This document shows, one piece after another, positions 36,461-45,423 of a stretch of 64,000 nt of DNA. The first letter of the stretch is position 1, and each line of letters begins with the position of its first letter. A model generated the notes under the pieces. It saw only the letters and a program-made list of their open reading frames with translations. It was not told where the DNA came from and searched no databases. The stretch lies in contig CP151667.1 in assembly GCA_038400315.1 (NCBI GenBank), forward strand, positions 6,893,174 through 6,957,173, in the 5' to 3' direction. Origin of the DNA: Isosphaeraceae bacterium EP7. Its GTDB lineage: Bacteria > Planctomycetota > Planctomycetia > Isosphaerales > Isosphaeraceae. Position numbers and translations under genes: made by a program.

Positions 36461-38995
36461 ATGAATCCGCATTTTCTGATGAATTTGCCCGCCTGGCGGG
36501 CCTGCGGCTGGACGATCCTCCACTTCGCCTGGGCAGGGGCCGCCATCGGCCTGGCCGGCCTGCTGGCCCGCCGCCTGGTGCGACGCGCCGGGCCCGAGAC
36601 CCGGTACGCCGCCGCGCTCTGCTGCCTGATCGCCCTGGCCGCCGCCCCCGCGGCGATCGCCTGGACCATCGCCCCGGCATCCTGGAATGACGCCCCGGAG
36701 ATCGGCGCGAGTGCGGCGACCGCCTCGTTCGCGCCGCCACCCGGCCCCCGGGCCGATTTCGCCCTCCCCCGGGAGGCCGTCGCCGCGACGCCCCGGAGGC
36801 TAACGGACAGGCTGGACGACCTGGCGAAGTACCTCCCCTGGGCCTGGCTGGCGGGGTCCTCCCTGACCCTGGCCCTGCTGGCCGGCGGCCTGGTGGGGGC
36901 CGAGCGTCTTCGCCTGGATTGCCGCGTCCTGACCGAAGGCGAGCACGTCGCCCGGCTCGCCCGCCTGGCCGCCGAGATCGGCATCAAGGGGCGTGTCTCG
37001 CTGGCCCTCTGCGACCGCCTGGCCGCCCCCTTGCTCCTGGGCATCGCCCGCCCCTTGATCGCCTTGCCGCTGGTCGCCCTGGCGGGCTGGAGCCCCCATC
37101 AGCTCGAGATGGTCCTGCTGCACGAGCTGGCCCACGTCCGCCGCCGAGACAACCTGGTCAACCTCCTCCAGCGCCTCGTCGAGTCCCTCCTCTTCTTCCA
37201 TCCGGCCGTCTGGTGGGCCTCCGCCTGGGTCCGCGCCGAGCGCGAGCACTGCTGCGACGCCCTGGTCATCGCCCGCACCGGCCGCCCCCGAGCCTACGCC
37301 GAAGTCCTCCTCGCCCTGGCCCCCGCCACAGCGCCTCGCCCCCTCTCGAGCCCGCTCGCCTGTCGGATCAACGAATCGCCGCTAGTTCAGAGGGTTCGCC
37401 GCATCCTCAACCTCCCGGAGGCCCCCATGAGCCCACGTCGCCTGGCAACCGCCCTGGCCCTCGCGGCCCTCGTCGCACCACTGACCCTCGTCGCCTTCGC
37501 CGGCCCCGACAAGTCCGCGAACTCGAAGGAAAGCGAAGAGGTCCTCCGACTCATGCGAGAGTCGATCGCCGCGATTGGCCCGGTCGACGATCGCCTCGCC
37601 GCAACGACTCGTCTCGCCCGGGCCGAATTCGCCGCCGGTCATCGCGACGAGGCCGTAGCCATCCTGCTCGACGCCAGGGACCAGGCCGCCAAGCTCAAGC
37701 CGGGCGAGGGGCACCACAGCCCCCACGTCCTCTCCTGGATCGCCCAGGCTCAGGAGACGATCGGGGATCGCGACGGTGCCTTGGAGTCGCTTCGGATCGA
37801 GGCCCGCGTGGCGGGGACGCCCAGCATCCGACGAATCGACGATGAAGTCGCCTATTCGGAGAATCTCAATCTCTTCGAGAGTATCGTTGTTGAGCAGCTG
37901 AAACTCGGCGCGATCGACGATGCGAGAAAGACCGCCGAACTCGCCGAACGATTCGAGAATGCAATTCCGCCGGAAAAATCCAAAGATCACAACATGTTCT
38001 CAACTCTCATGAAAGAGAGCATCAACGCGGCCTCCGCGGACGTCGAGACACTCCTGAGTGGCAGTGGAGGCCCCAACCAACCCGAGGTCTCCGCCTCGCG
38101 GAAGCGACAACTCGTGCTGATCGCGGCCGCGCGCGGGACCGTGGGACCTCATCAGCAAGAAATCGCCCGGCGGTTGGGCGAACTGGCCTCGAAGCCCACC
38201 CCCCTGCCCCCGGCCGATCACCCGGAATATTACAACCAGTTGAATGAACGCTTCAGCTTCGCCTGCGAGGTGGCCTTGGCCCAGGCTCAGGTCGGCTATT
38301 TCGGCGAGGCGATGGAGACCGCACGCGCAATTAACGATGAGCGTTTGCCCGGGGTCGCAGATTCCAGCCACCGATTCAACAAGGCGAAGACGATCCAGGA
38401 AATCGCAGTCCTGATCAACAAGGCCGGGCATCCCGACGAGGCGAGGTCGATCTTCGCGGAGGCCGCCGAACTGGCCTGCACGATTCAGGAGCCGGGCTTC
38501 ACCATTGGCCGCCTCGGCCAGATTGCCGAGGCTCAGAACGATCTCGGAGATCTCGCGGGAGAGGAGCAGACCGCGAGACGACAAGATCCCTCCGAAGCCA
38601 TCTGGACCCTGCTCAGGATCGCCCAAGCCCGGGCCAAAGGGGGTGACCGGGACGCCGCTGCGAAAATGCTGGTCCGGGTGCGGGAGCTCCTGACGACGAA
38701 GGGGGCTGGCGGCGTTTTCGCCCCGCTTCAGCGGGTCCATCTCGCCTGCGAGAGCGGCGAGCTCGACGCCGCGACTAAACTGGCGGATGCCATCCCGGGC
38801 GACCCGGCCGATCCCGACGCCCGGTTAAAGCGTGACGCCCTCACGATGGTCGCCCTGGCCAGGGCACGCACGGGGGATCTGGAATCGGCCAAAGCGCTGG
38901 CTGGAAGGCTTACTGACGCCGAAGCCCGAACCGAACTCTTCGGGCAGGTCGCGGCGGCGCTCGCTGAAGCGGCCAGGGCCGGCGAGACCCGTTAG
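36461..38995 (+). CDS. M56 (BlaR1-like) membrane metallopeptidase with long helical-repeat C-terminus
   Basis: An 844-residue protein; ATG 36461 has GGGGAG 11 nt upstream (an ATG 24 bp earlier is weaker). The first 340 residues form the BlaR1/MecR1 protease module: membrane helices at the N-terminus and near 130-148, zinc motif HELAH at 221-225, the third ligand region EHCCD at 262-266, and a further helix near 330-350 (ALALAALVAPLTLVAFAG). The remaining 490 residues are alpha-helical TPR-like repeats (ALVEAR-type units, such as GHRDEAVAILLDARDQAAKL), not the penicillin-binding sensor of BlaR1. The stop overlaps the stop of the convergent SGNH gene. Confidence 0.85.
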   Translation: MNPHFLMNLPAWRACGWTILHFAWAGAAIGLAGLLARRLVRRAGPETRYAAALCCLIALAAAPAAIAWTIAPASWNDAPEIGASAATASFAPPPGPRADFALPREAVAATPRRLTDRLDDLAKYLPWAWLAGSSLTLALLAGGLVGAERLRLDCRVLTEGEHVARLARLAAEIGIKGRVSLALCDRLAAPLLLGIARPLIALPLVALAGWSPHQLEMVLLHELAHVRRRDNLVNLLQRLVESLLFFHPAVWWASAWVRAEREHCCDALVIARTGRPRAYAEVLLALAPATAPRPLSSPLACRINESPLVQRVRRILNLPEAPMSPRRLATALALAALVAPLTLVAFAGPDKSANSKESEEVLRLMRESIAAIGPVDDRLAATTRLARAEFAAGHRDEAVAILLDARDQAAKLKPGEGHHSPHVLSWIAQAQETIGDRDGALESLRIEARVAGTPSIRRIDDEVAYSENLNLFESIVVEQLKLGAIDDARKTAELAERFENAIPPEKSKDHNMFSTLMKESINAASADVETLLSGSGGPNQPEVSASRKRQLVLIAAARGTVGPHQQEIARRLGELASKPTPLPPADHPEYYNQLNERFSFACEVALAQAQVGYFGEAMETARAINDERLPGVADSSHRFNKAKTIQEIAVLINKAGHPDEARSIFAEAAELACTIQEPGFTIGRLGQIAEAQNDLGDLAGEEQTARRQDPSEAIWTLLRIAQARAKGGDRDAAAKMLVRVRELLTTKGAGGVFAPLQRVHLACESGELDAATKLADAIPGDPADPDARLKRDALTMVALARARTGDLESAKALAGRLTDAEARTELFGQVAAALAEAARAGETR

Positions 38996-40785
38996 CGCCC
39001 GGCCTCGTTGGTCAAACTTGCCGGGTTCGCCTCGATGGGCGGGCCCGGCAGCGGCGGGACGGGTCGGGGGTCGGCGGCGGGGTTTTCGGTGGGGCGGCGG
39101 CCGAGGCCGGGGAGGTGGAGGGACTCGGGGAGGGCTCCGTTTTCAATCGCGGCGGTGGCCTTGAGCCAGGTTTGTTCCAGGTTCAGGCGTTCCCTGGGGT
39201 CGAAACGGATGTAGGCGATCTTGCGGTAGAAGTTGGCGACGTTCCCGCAGACGGAGGTCCAGGCGGGGCGGTCGATCTGGAAGTGAGCGACGCAGGCATC
39301 GGCGTCGAGGATCGGGGCGGGCGTGCCTTTGGGCCAGTTCAAGGAACCCCGGCGAGCCATCTCGTCCAGGACCTGCTGAGCTTGCGCCATGTAGCCCAGC
39401 AGGGTCGGGTGCTGGGCGTCGTGCAGCAGGTGGTCGCTGGTCAGGCCACGGGGGCTGAGGCCGGCGAAGAGCTTCGGGCTGTCGATCAACACGACCGAGT
39501 CGTTGTCGGCGGCGGCCACCCGGTAGGCGTCCTGGAAGTCGTCGGGGCAGCGCATGGGCATGGAGTCGAGTTCGCGGGCCCGGTGGTAGCGGTCGCGGGC
39601 CTCGACGTTGTCGCCCCGGGCTTCGGCCAGGCGGGCGAGGCGGAAGTGGGCCTCGGCGAAGCGGGGCTGCCGGTCGAGGAGCGCCCGATAGCCGGCGATG
39701 GCCTCGTCGGGGTGGTCGGCCTCGCGGTCGCGGATAGCCTGGAACTCGACGGCGATCCGGTCGCGGTCGCCCCTGGGGGTGGCGGAGTCGAGCACCGACC
39801 GCGAGGGGTCGAAACCGGCGTCGTTGCCCACCGGGATGACCAGCACCGGCACGACGCCCATCCGCCGGCACGCCCCCGCGATCGCACCCAGACGGCGGCC
39901 GAAGTCGGCCACCATCGAGGCTCGCTCGGGCTCGGTGAAGCAAGGGACGTCGATCAGGGTGCGGGTCGCCTTGGGGGGCGGGGCGACGTCAACCCGCTGC
40001 CGTTCCACGGTCTCGAGCACCACGTCGGCCAGCGGAGAGATGGCGCGGGCGAGGTCGGCCAGCCGGCTGGGGTCGGGGCGAAGGGGGTCGTCGAGGTAAT
40101 AGGTCGTGTTGCGTTCCCACGAGAACCGGGCCTGGAACTCGTTATGGCCCGAGCAGACGACCATGACATCGGGGCGCCTGCCGACCCGGGCCAGGAGGGC
40201 GTGGGCCCCCTCCAGCGACATCCCCCCGACCGCGCAGAACTCGACGGCAACCTTGCGGCCTGGAAAGACCTCTCCCAGCTTCCAGGCCACCATCTGGGCC
40301 ACCGAGATCTTGGGGTGGTAGGGCTCTCCCAGGGCGCTCGACTCGCCGACGGCCAGCACGGTCAGTGTGGCCGGGTCGGGGCCTGGGGCCGACTCCATCG
40401 CCAGGCCCGGCATCCGGTGGATCCAGGCCCGATATCCCGCGGCGCCGGCCTCGACCAGCCCGACGGCCATCAATCCCGAGACACCCGCCGCCAGGGCAGC
40501 CACGGCCCACCTCGGTCGCCTCCGTCCATCCCTTCTGGCACGGCCAGAAGCCAGGGCCGCCGCCCCGATGGCGCCTGACGAGGCAAGCAGAACCAAGGCA
40601 TGGGCGACCAGGACCGAACGCAGGGCGCCAGCGTGGATCGCCCGCTGGGTGGCCGTCGGCACGAGGGCCTGATACCACATGGGCCCGATCGAGGTCGCCA
40701 GGACGAGGGCCACGGCCAGGCTTGCCGCCAACGCGATCCGCACCCGGCGCAAGCCCGCCTTCGATCCCGGCGTCGCATCGGCCAT
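38992..40785 (-). CDS. Membrane SGNH-hydrolase-like protein with TPR segment
   Basis: A 597-residue protein; ATG 40785 with GAGAGG upstream is chosen over two nearby upstream ATGs. Three membrane helices occupy residues 15-115. An SGNH-like domain follows: AVGESSALG (Ser149) as block I, CSGHNEF with Asn215 as block III, and a late DAQHPTLLGY (Asp/His) block near 495. A TPR-like stretch (AIAGYRALLDRQPRFAEAHFRLARLAEARGD is the region near 360-395) is inserted between blocks. The last 40 residues are Pro-rich. Proteins of this design are common in planctomycetes and may modify surface glycans. It ends head-to-head with the M56 gene. Confidence 0.75.
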   Translation of the reverse strand: MADATPGSKAGLRRVRIALAASLAVALVLATSIGPMWYQALVPTATQRAIHAGALRSVLVAHALVLLASSGAIGAAALASGRARRDGRRRPRWAVAALAAGVSGLMAVGLVEAGAAGYRAWIHRMPGLAMESAPGPDPATLTVLAVGESSALGEPYHPKISVAQMVAWKLGEVFPGRKVAVEFCAVGGMSLEGAHALLARVGRRPDVMVVCSGHNEFQARFSWERNTTYYLDDPLRPDPSRLADLARAISPLADVVLETVERQRVDVAPPPKATRTLIDVPCFTEPERASMVADFGRRLGAIAGACRRMGVVPVLVIPVGNDAGFDPSRSVLDSATPRGDRDRIAVEFQAIRDREADHPDEAIAGYRALLDRQPRFAEAHFRLARLAEARGDNVEARDRYHRARELDSMPMRCPDDFQDAYRVAAADNDSVVLIDSPKLFAGLSPRGLTSDHLLHDAQHPTLLGYMAQAQQVLDEMARRGSLNWPKGTPAPILDADACVAHFQIDRPAWTSVCGNVANFYRKIAYIRFDPRERLNLEQTWLKATAAIENGALPESLHLPGLGRRPTENPAADPRPVPPLPGPPIEANPASLTNEAGR

Positions 40786-40962
40786 CTCGACAGAACCTCT
40801 CATTGGGGTCATGCATGCCCAGTTTTCGGAGTCGGGATCGGGCCGATCCGAGATCTCAATGGGCTGCGGTTTCAGGACTTGCGGTGCGCCGGGTTCGTTT
40901 CGTCATCAGACCGCGTTGTCTGACTCGCACCCAATATTAAACAATTATCAATCGTGATCCTG

Positions 40963-42573
40963 TCACACCTGGGCCAGCAGGCTGGGGCCTGGGACGAGGA
41001 GGCGCTCCATCTCGCGGGGCTCGAACTTGGTCAGGCCGCCGGCGTAGGTGCGGCCCTCATTGCGGTTGACCGCATTGGCGAGGTGGCGGGCGAGGTTGAC
41101 CAGCGAGGACTCCGGGAGCGGGTCGCGGGGATAGAGGCCGTGGGCGATGTTCAGGTGGCGGGCGCCTGCAGTGTTGAGCACGAAGGCGGGGGAGCGGCGG
41201 GCCATGTAGGTGGCGAGGATGGGCGCGGGCTCGCGGAGCCCGACCGACCACCAGGCCCGGCGATGCGCGGCGATGTAACCCTTTGCAGTTCCTGAAATTT
41301 CGACCATTGAGAGGAAGCCATCGATGGCCCGCCGCTCGGCGTCATCGAAGCCGTCGAGGTCCACCGGAAGGTCGATGACTCTCCTGAGACCGAGGGTGTC
41401 GCCCAGAACCTGGCCGGCGCGGATTAGCTCGCGGGCACGGGTCACGGCCGGGATGAGAACCCGCTCCGGGAGCCCCAACGCGTGCGGGCCGGCGATCCAG
41501 ACCTTGTTCGCGCCGGTGACTTGCCCCCGGTGGACCCTGCAAAGCTCGCCGAGTTCGACATAACCCGCTGAAACCAAACGACCTGGCCGGGTCAGGCGGG
41601 ACCATCGAGGTTCGGCCCGCAAGACTTCGCGGGGGACGTAGAGACCTGCCCCATCGTCCAGACGTTCGATCGAGGCGACCCGTCGAAGGACCATCGACGG
41701 GTGGGGATGCCCGACATCGAAAAGCGTGATGGCGGCGGTGGATGCGGAGTCGGGGAAGGGCTGGGCGGTGGGCTCGATGATGACGACCTCGCGGCCTCCC
41801 AGCTCATCGAGGAGCAGGTTGCGGACGAGACGGCCATAGTTGACGTCGAGCCACTCGGACGCGGTGATGAAGGCGCCGAAATCGCCGGGGGTCGCCTTCA
41901 ACGCGGTGGCCAGCAGGAAATGGACGTGCAGGCCGGCAAGCTGGCTGGCCTTGTGTCCCAGCGCGGCCGCCTGGTCGGTCAACCAGCGTTTCCAATCCGG
42001 GCCCAGCAGATGATGCCGAACGTAAGGCGGGTTCCCGAGATAGAGCGTCCTGCCGGCGATGGTCGAGATCGAGGCCGAGCGGTAATCGCCTACCCGGACT
42101 TCGGAACGACCGGCCAGGCCGGCGACGGCGAGGTGGGCGCGGGCGAGGAGGGCGGGGAGCGGGTCGGCCTCGATGGCGAGGAGCGTGGCGTCTGGAAACC
42201 GGCGGCCAGCCCCGACGGCGAACCGGCCCGATCCGGCACCCGGGTCGACGACCCGCGCGGGGTTGATCCGGGCGGCGGCCCAATCGAGCATCGCGGCGAC
42301 GATCGCCGGGGGGGTGTAGGTCGCGCCCAACGACCGACGCTCGGCGGGTTTGCGGAGCGTGCAGAGGAATTCGCCCAGGGGGTCATCCCCCGCCTTGATC
42401 CGTCGCCTGACCTGCCCGGCCAGGCCGGATGGGGCAGTCCCGCACCCAGCGGCAAGCTCGTCCTCGGCCGCGGACCAGCCCTCGACGTCGCAGGCGCCCA
42501 GGCCGATCGCGAGGGCGGCGAGGGTTCGTTCGGAGAGGGTTGTGGGGCTGTCCTTCGCAAGTCGCTTCGTCAT
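40963..42573 (-). CDS. Solitary N6-adenine DNA methyltransferase (Eco57I/TaqI type)
   Basis: A 536-residue protein. The SAM-binding motif is VVDPGAGSGRFAVG (from 108), and the catalytic motif IV is NPPY at 181-184 (LGNPPYVRHH), typical for N6-adenine amino-methyltransferases. The preceding RRSLGATYTPPAIV matches the region at the start of such domains. The C-terminal 250 residues are probably the target-recognition part. No endonuclease motif (PD-D/E-x-K) was seen in it or in the neighbours, so it is either an orphan methylase or part of a system split elsewhere. It is divergent from xseA. There is no strong ribosome site before ATG 42573. Confidence 0.82.
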   Translation of the reverse strand: MTKRLAKDSPTTLSERTLAALAIGLGACDVEGWSAAEDELAAGCGTAPSGLAGQVRRRIKAGDDPLGEFLCTLRKPAERRSLGATYTPPAIVAAMLDWAAARINPARVVDPGAGSGRFAVGAGRRFPDATLLAIEADPLPALLARAHLAVAGLAGRSEVRVGDYRSASISTIAGRTLYLGNPPYVRHHLLGPDWKRWLTDQAAALGHKASQLAGLHVHFLLATALKATPGDFGAFITASEWLDVNYGRLVRNLLLDELGGREVVIIEPTAQPFPDSASTAAITLFDVGHPHPSMVLRRVASIERLDDGAGLYVPREVLRAEPRWSRLTRPGRLVSAGYVELGELCRVHRGQVTGANKVWIAGPHALGLPERVLIPAVTRARELIRAGQVLGDTLGLRRVIDLPVDLDGFDDAERRAIDGFLSMVEISGTAKGYIAAHRRAWWSVGLREPAPILATYMARRSPAFVLNTAGARHLNIAHGLYPRDPLPESSLVNLARHLANAVNRNEGRTYAGGLTKFEPREMERLLVPGPSLLAQV

Positions 42574-42739
42574 GGTGGGGCGATTTTTGTCCGCGGGGCC
42601 CGTCGTCGTCGAGGGGGCACGCCGGCGACGCCCGAGATTCGAACCCGGCGTGCACCGGCATGGGCAGGGGATCGAGGGGACGGTACACTCGGCCAGTACG
42701 CCGGGATCGGGACGAGGGTGCACGGAGGATTGACGCAGG

Positions 42740-43915
42740 ATGGCCGGCCTGACTCTGTTCGACATGGACGCCGATCTCGACGGGCCGCCGCTCTGCACGG
42801 TCTCGGAGCTGACGGCGCAAATCAAGCTGATCCTTGAACATGGGTTCGCCGAGGTCGCCGTGCGTGCCGAGGTCTCGGGCCTCTCCAGGCCGCGGTCGGG
42901 GCACGTCTACCTGAAGCTCAAGGACGAAGGGGCGTCGATCAACGCTGTGCTCTGGAAGGGGGACGCCCGCCGGGTCGTCTTCGACCTGACCGACGGCCTG
43001 GCCGTGAAGGCCTGGGGCCGGGTGGCGGTCTACGCCCCGCGCGGCGAGTATCAGCTCGTCATTCACACCATCGAGCCCGAGGGGATCGGCGCGCTGGAGC
43101 TGGCCTTCCGCCAGATGTATGAGCGGCTGAAGGCCGAGGGGCTGTTCGAGCCCGAGCGCAAGCGTCCCCTGCCCCCCTACCCACGTCGCATCGCCGTGGT
43201 CACAAGCCCAACGGGCGCCGCGGTTCACGACTTCCTGAGGGTGGTCGGCAGGCGCTGGCCGGGTGCCGAGATTTTCATCGTCCCGACCAAGGTGCAGGGG
43301 CCGGGATCGGCGGCCGAGATCGCGCGGGCGATCGAGCTGGCGGACTCGATCGCCGGGGTTGACTTCCTGGTCGTCACACGCGGCGGCGGCAGCCTGGAAG
43401 ACCTCTGGTCGTTCAATGAAGAGGTCGTGGCGCGGGCCATTTACTCGACCGTGCACCCGGTCGTCTCGGCCGTGGGTCACGAAGTCGACGTTACCATCGC
43501 CGACTGCACGGCCGACCTGCGGGCGTCGACCCCGAGCGTGGCCGGCGAACTCTGCGTGCCCGACGCCGAGTCGATCCGCGGCGGCCTGCTCGATCTGCGC
43601 CAGCGTCTCGATCGCGCCGGCCAGGGGAGGATCGACGACGCCCGGTACGAGCTGGAGTCGCTATCCGATCGGGCCGGGCGGGCGATGGCCCGCAACCTGG
43701 AACGGCGACAGCAGACATTGTCCAAGCTCGCGGCGCAACTCGAAGCCCTGAGCCCGCTTGCGGTCCTGGCTCGCGGCTACAGCCTGACGACGGCCGACGG
43801 CTCTGGCGAGCCACTACGGTCGTCCGACGAGCTGGTCCCCGGTTCCCTAATCCGGACGAGGCTGGCCCGGGGGTCGGTGCTCAGCCAGGTCTTGAGCGTG
43901 GATGAATCGTTCTGA
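42740..43915 (+). CDS. xseA: Exodeoxyribonuclease VII large subunit
   Basis: A 391-residue protein, slightly shorter than the E. coli enzyme. The N-terminal OB-fold (TVSELTAQIKLILEHGFAEV, then VRAEVSGLSRPRSGHVYLKL) binds single-stranded DNA. The catalytic core holds YPRRIAVVTSPTGAAVHDFL, TRGGGSLEDLWSFNEE and the VGHEVDVTIAD block. A C-terminal helical arm pairs with XseB, and the LARGYSL motif is present. It degrades single-stranded DNA from both ends and takes part in repair. xseB follows after 52 bp, as in most bacteria. Confidence 0.96.
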   Translation: MAGLTLFDMDADLDGPPLCTVSELTAQIKLILEHGFAEVAVRAEVSGLSRPRSGHVYLKLKDEGASINAVLWKGDARRVVFDLTDGLAVKAWGRVAVYAPRGEYQLVIHTIEPEGIGALELAFRQMYERLKAEGLFEPERKRPLPPYPRRIAVVTSPTGAAVHDFLRVVGRRWPGAEIFIVPTKVQGPGSAAEIARAIELADSIAGVDFLVVTRGGGSLEDLWSFNEEVVARAIYSTVHPVVSAVGHEVDVTIADCTADLRASTPSVAGELCVPDAESIRGGLLDLRQRLDRAGQGRIDDARYELESLSDRAGRAMARNLERRQQTLSKLAAQLEALSPLAVLARGYSLTTADGSGEPLRSSDELVPGSLIRTRLARGSVLSQVLSVDESF

Positions 43916-43967
43916 CCCTGGATCCACGGGCGACGAGTCTTCTTGAAGTCGAAGGGAGAGGGCGAGG

Positions 43968-44216
43968 ATGGAGAGCGGACCCAAGTTCGAAGAGGCGCTG
44001 GAGCGGATCGGCGTGATCGTCGCTTCACTGGAGCGCGGCGACGGCGATCTGGGGCGGTCGCTGGGCGAGTACGAAGAAGGAATCCGCCTGCTGGCCCGCT
44101 GCAAGACGATCCTCGACGGAGCCGAACGGTCGGTCACTTTGCTGACGGGCGTCGACGACGAAGGGAACCCCGAAGGGACGCCCTTCGAGCCCCATTCATC
44201 GACCGAAACCAAGTGA
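43968..44216 (+). CDS. xseB: Exodeoxyribonuclease VII small subunit
   Basis: An 82-residue helical protein with the family signature FEEALERIGVIVASLERGDG, then LGRSLGEYEEGIRLLARCK. It wraps the helical arm of XseA in the exonuclease VII complex. ATG 43968 is preceded by a G-rich ribosome site. The acidic, disordered C-terminus is normal for the family. Confidence 0.93.
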   Translation: MESGPKFEEALERIGVIVASLERGDGDLGRSLGEYEEGIRLLARCKTILDGAERSVTLLTGVDDEGNPEGTPFEPHSSTETK

Positions 44217-44363
44217 CTCCCTTGATTTACGCCACGACAAGTCTGCCCGGATGCCCGACGATCGGTCGAGCCGTGGGCATGGGGCCGGATCGTCAAGGAC
44301 GGCCCAGATTCCCCATGTTCCTGGAAGCTATCCCCGGATCGAGCCTGGACTTGCGGCCGGACC

Positions 44364-44420
44364 TTTGCGACGCAAAGCAATTTGGCGGTGCCGCATGGAC
44401 AATTGGGCCTCGAATGTCCA
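44364..44420. promoter_or_regulatory. Two inverted repeats upstream of ispA
   Basis: TTTGCG-A-CGCAAA (44364-44376) is a perfect 13-bp palindrome, and TGGACA (44396-44401) pairs with TGTCCA (44415-44420). Both lie 80-135 bp before the ispA start, in the 283-bp gap after xseB. They could be operators for the ispA-dxs-nadK run. No clear promoter hexamers go with them, and nothing else was seen in this gap. Confidence 0.3.
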
Positions 44421-44499
44421 CAATAGGCGCAGCCGCGGTGAGATCGGGCCGGGGCATGACGCATTGTGTCCCTCTCGCCTCGCATCGAAGTGTTCGCCC

Positions 44500-45423
44500 A
44501 TGACGACGCTATCGCCGACCGATCGGACGACGCTTGCTGAATCTCTTCGCGAGATCCGCCGGCGGGTGGAAGAGGGTCTCGACCTTTATCTGCCCGCGGC
44601 CGAGGCCGGCAAGCCGGGCGACTGCCCCGAGCGGCTGGTCGAGGCGATGCGTTACAGCCTGCTGGGCGGCGGCAAGCGGCTGCGGCCGGTGCTAACGATC
44701 CTGGCGGCCGAGGCCTGCGGCGCGAGCCTGGAAGACGCCCTGCCGGCGGCGTGTGCGGTGGAGATGGTTCACACCTACTCCCTGATCCACGACGACCTGC
44801 CGAGCATGGACGATGACGACCTGAGGCGAGGCCGGCCGACCTGCCACAAGGCGTTCGACGAGGCGACGGCGGTCCTGGCCGGCGACGGCCTTCTGACGCT
44901 GGCCTTCGAGGTGATCGCGCGGCATGTGCGTCCCGGCGACCGCGCCGCGGCCTGCATCCTGGCGTTAGCCGAGGGGTCCGGGCCGTCGGGGATGGTCGGC
45001 GGCCAGATGGCCGACCTCGAGGCGGAAGGTCGGGACGACGCGACGATCGAGGCCCTCGAGGCGATCCACCGCCGCAAGACCGGGGCCCTGCTCCGGTCGT
45101 CGCTGCGGATGGGCGCGATCGTGGCGGGTGCGCCCGCGGCCTGGCGCCAGGCTCTGGATACCTACGGGCATGCGGTGGGTCTCGCCTTCCAGATCGTCGA
45201 CGACCTGCTCGACGTGAACGGGGACGAGACGAAGCTGGGCAAGCGCGTGGGCAAGGATTCGAATCTGGGGAAGTGGACCTACCCGGGCCTGCTGGGCGTC
45301 GAGGGCAGCCGCCTTCGGGCCCGTCAGCTCGCCGACGAGGCGGTCGCGGCCGTCGGCGTGCTCGGGGATCGTGGGGCGCCGTTGCGGGCCCTGGCCGTCG
45401 ATCTACTGGAAAGGGATCGCTGA
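44500..45423 (+). CDS. ispA: Polyprenyl (farnesyl/geranylgeranyl) diphosphate synthase
   Basis: A 307-residue trans-isoprenyl diphosphate synthase. The GGGKRLRP motif lies at 56-63. The first Asp-rich motif is DDLPSMDDDDLRRGRPT from 98, and the second is FQIVDDLLDVNGD from 230. It condenses isopentenyl diphosphate with allylic diphosphates to give C15 or C20 chains. The residues before the first DD motif (HTYSLIH) fit IspA-type chain length, but C15 and C20 cannot be separated with certainty. The dxs start overlaps its stop by one base (TGATG), so the two are translationally coupled. Confidence 0.93.
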   Translation: MTTLSPTDRTTLAESLREIRRRVEEGLDLYLPAAEAGKPGDCPERLVEAMRYSLLGGGKRLRPVLTILAAEACGASLEDALPAACAVEMVHTYSLIHDDLPSMDDDDLRRGRPTCHKAFDEATAVLAGDGLLTLAFEVIARHVRPGDRAAACILALAEGSGPSGMVGGQMADLEAEGRDDATIEALEAIHRRKTGALLRSSLRMGAIVAGAPAAWRQALDTYGHAVGLAFQIVDDLLDVNGDETKLGKRVGKDSNLGKWTYPGLLGVEGSRLRARQLADEAVAAVGVLGDRGAPLRALAVDLLERDR

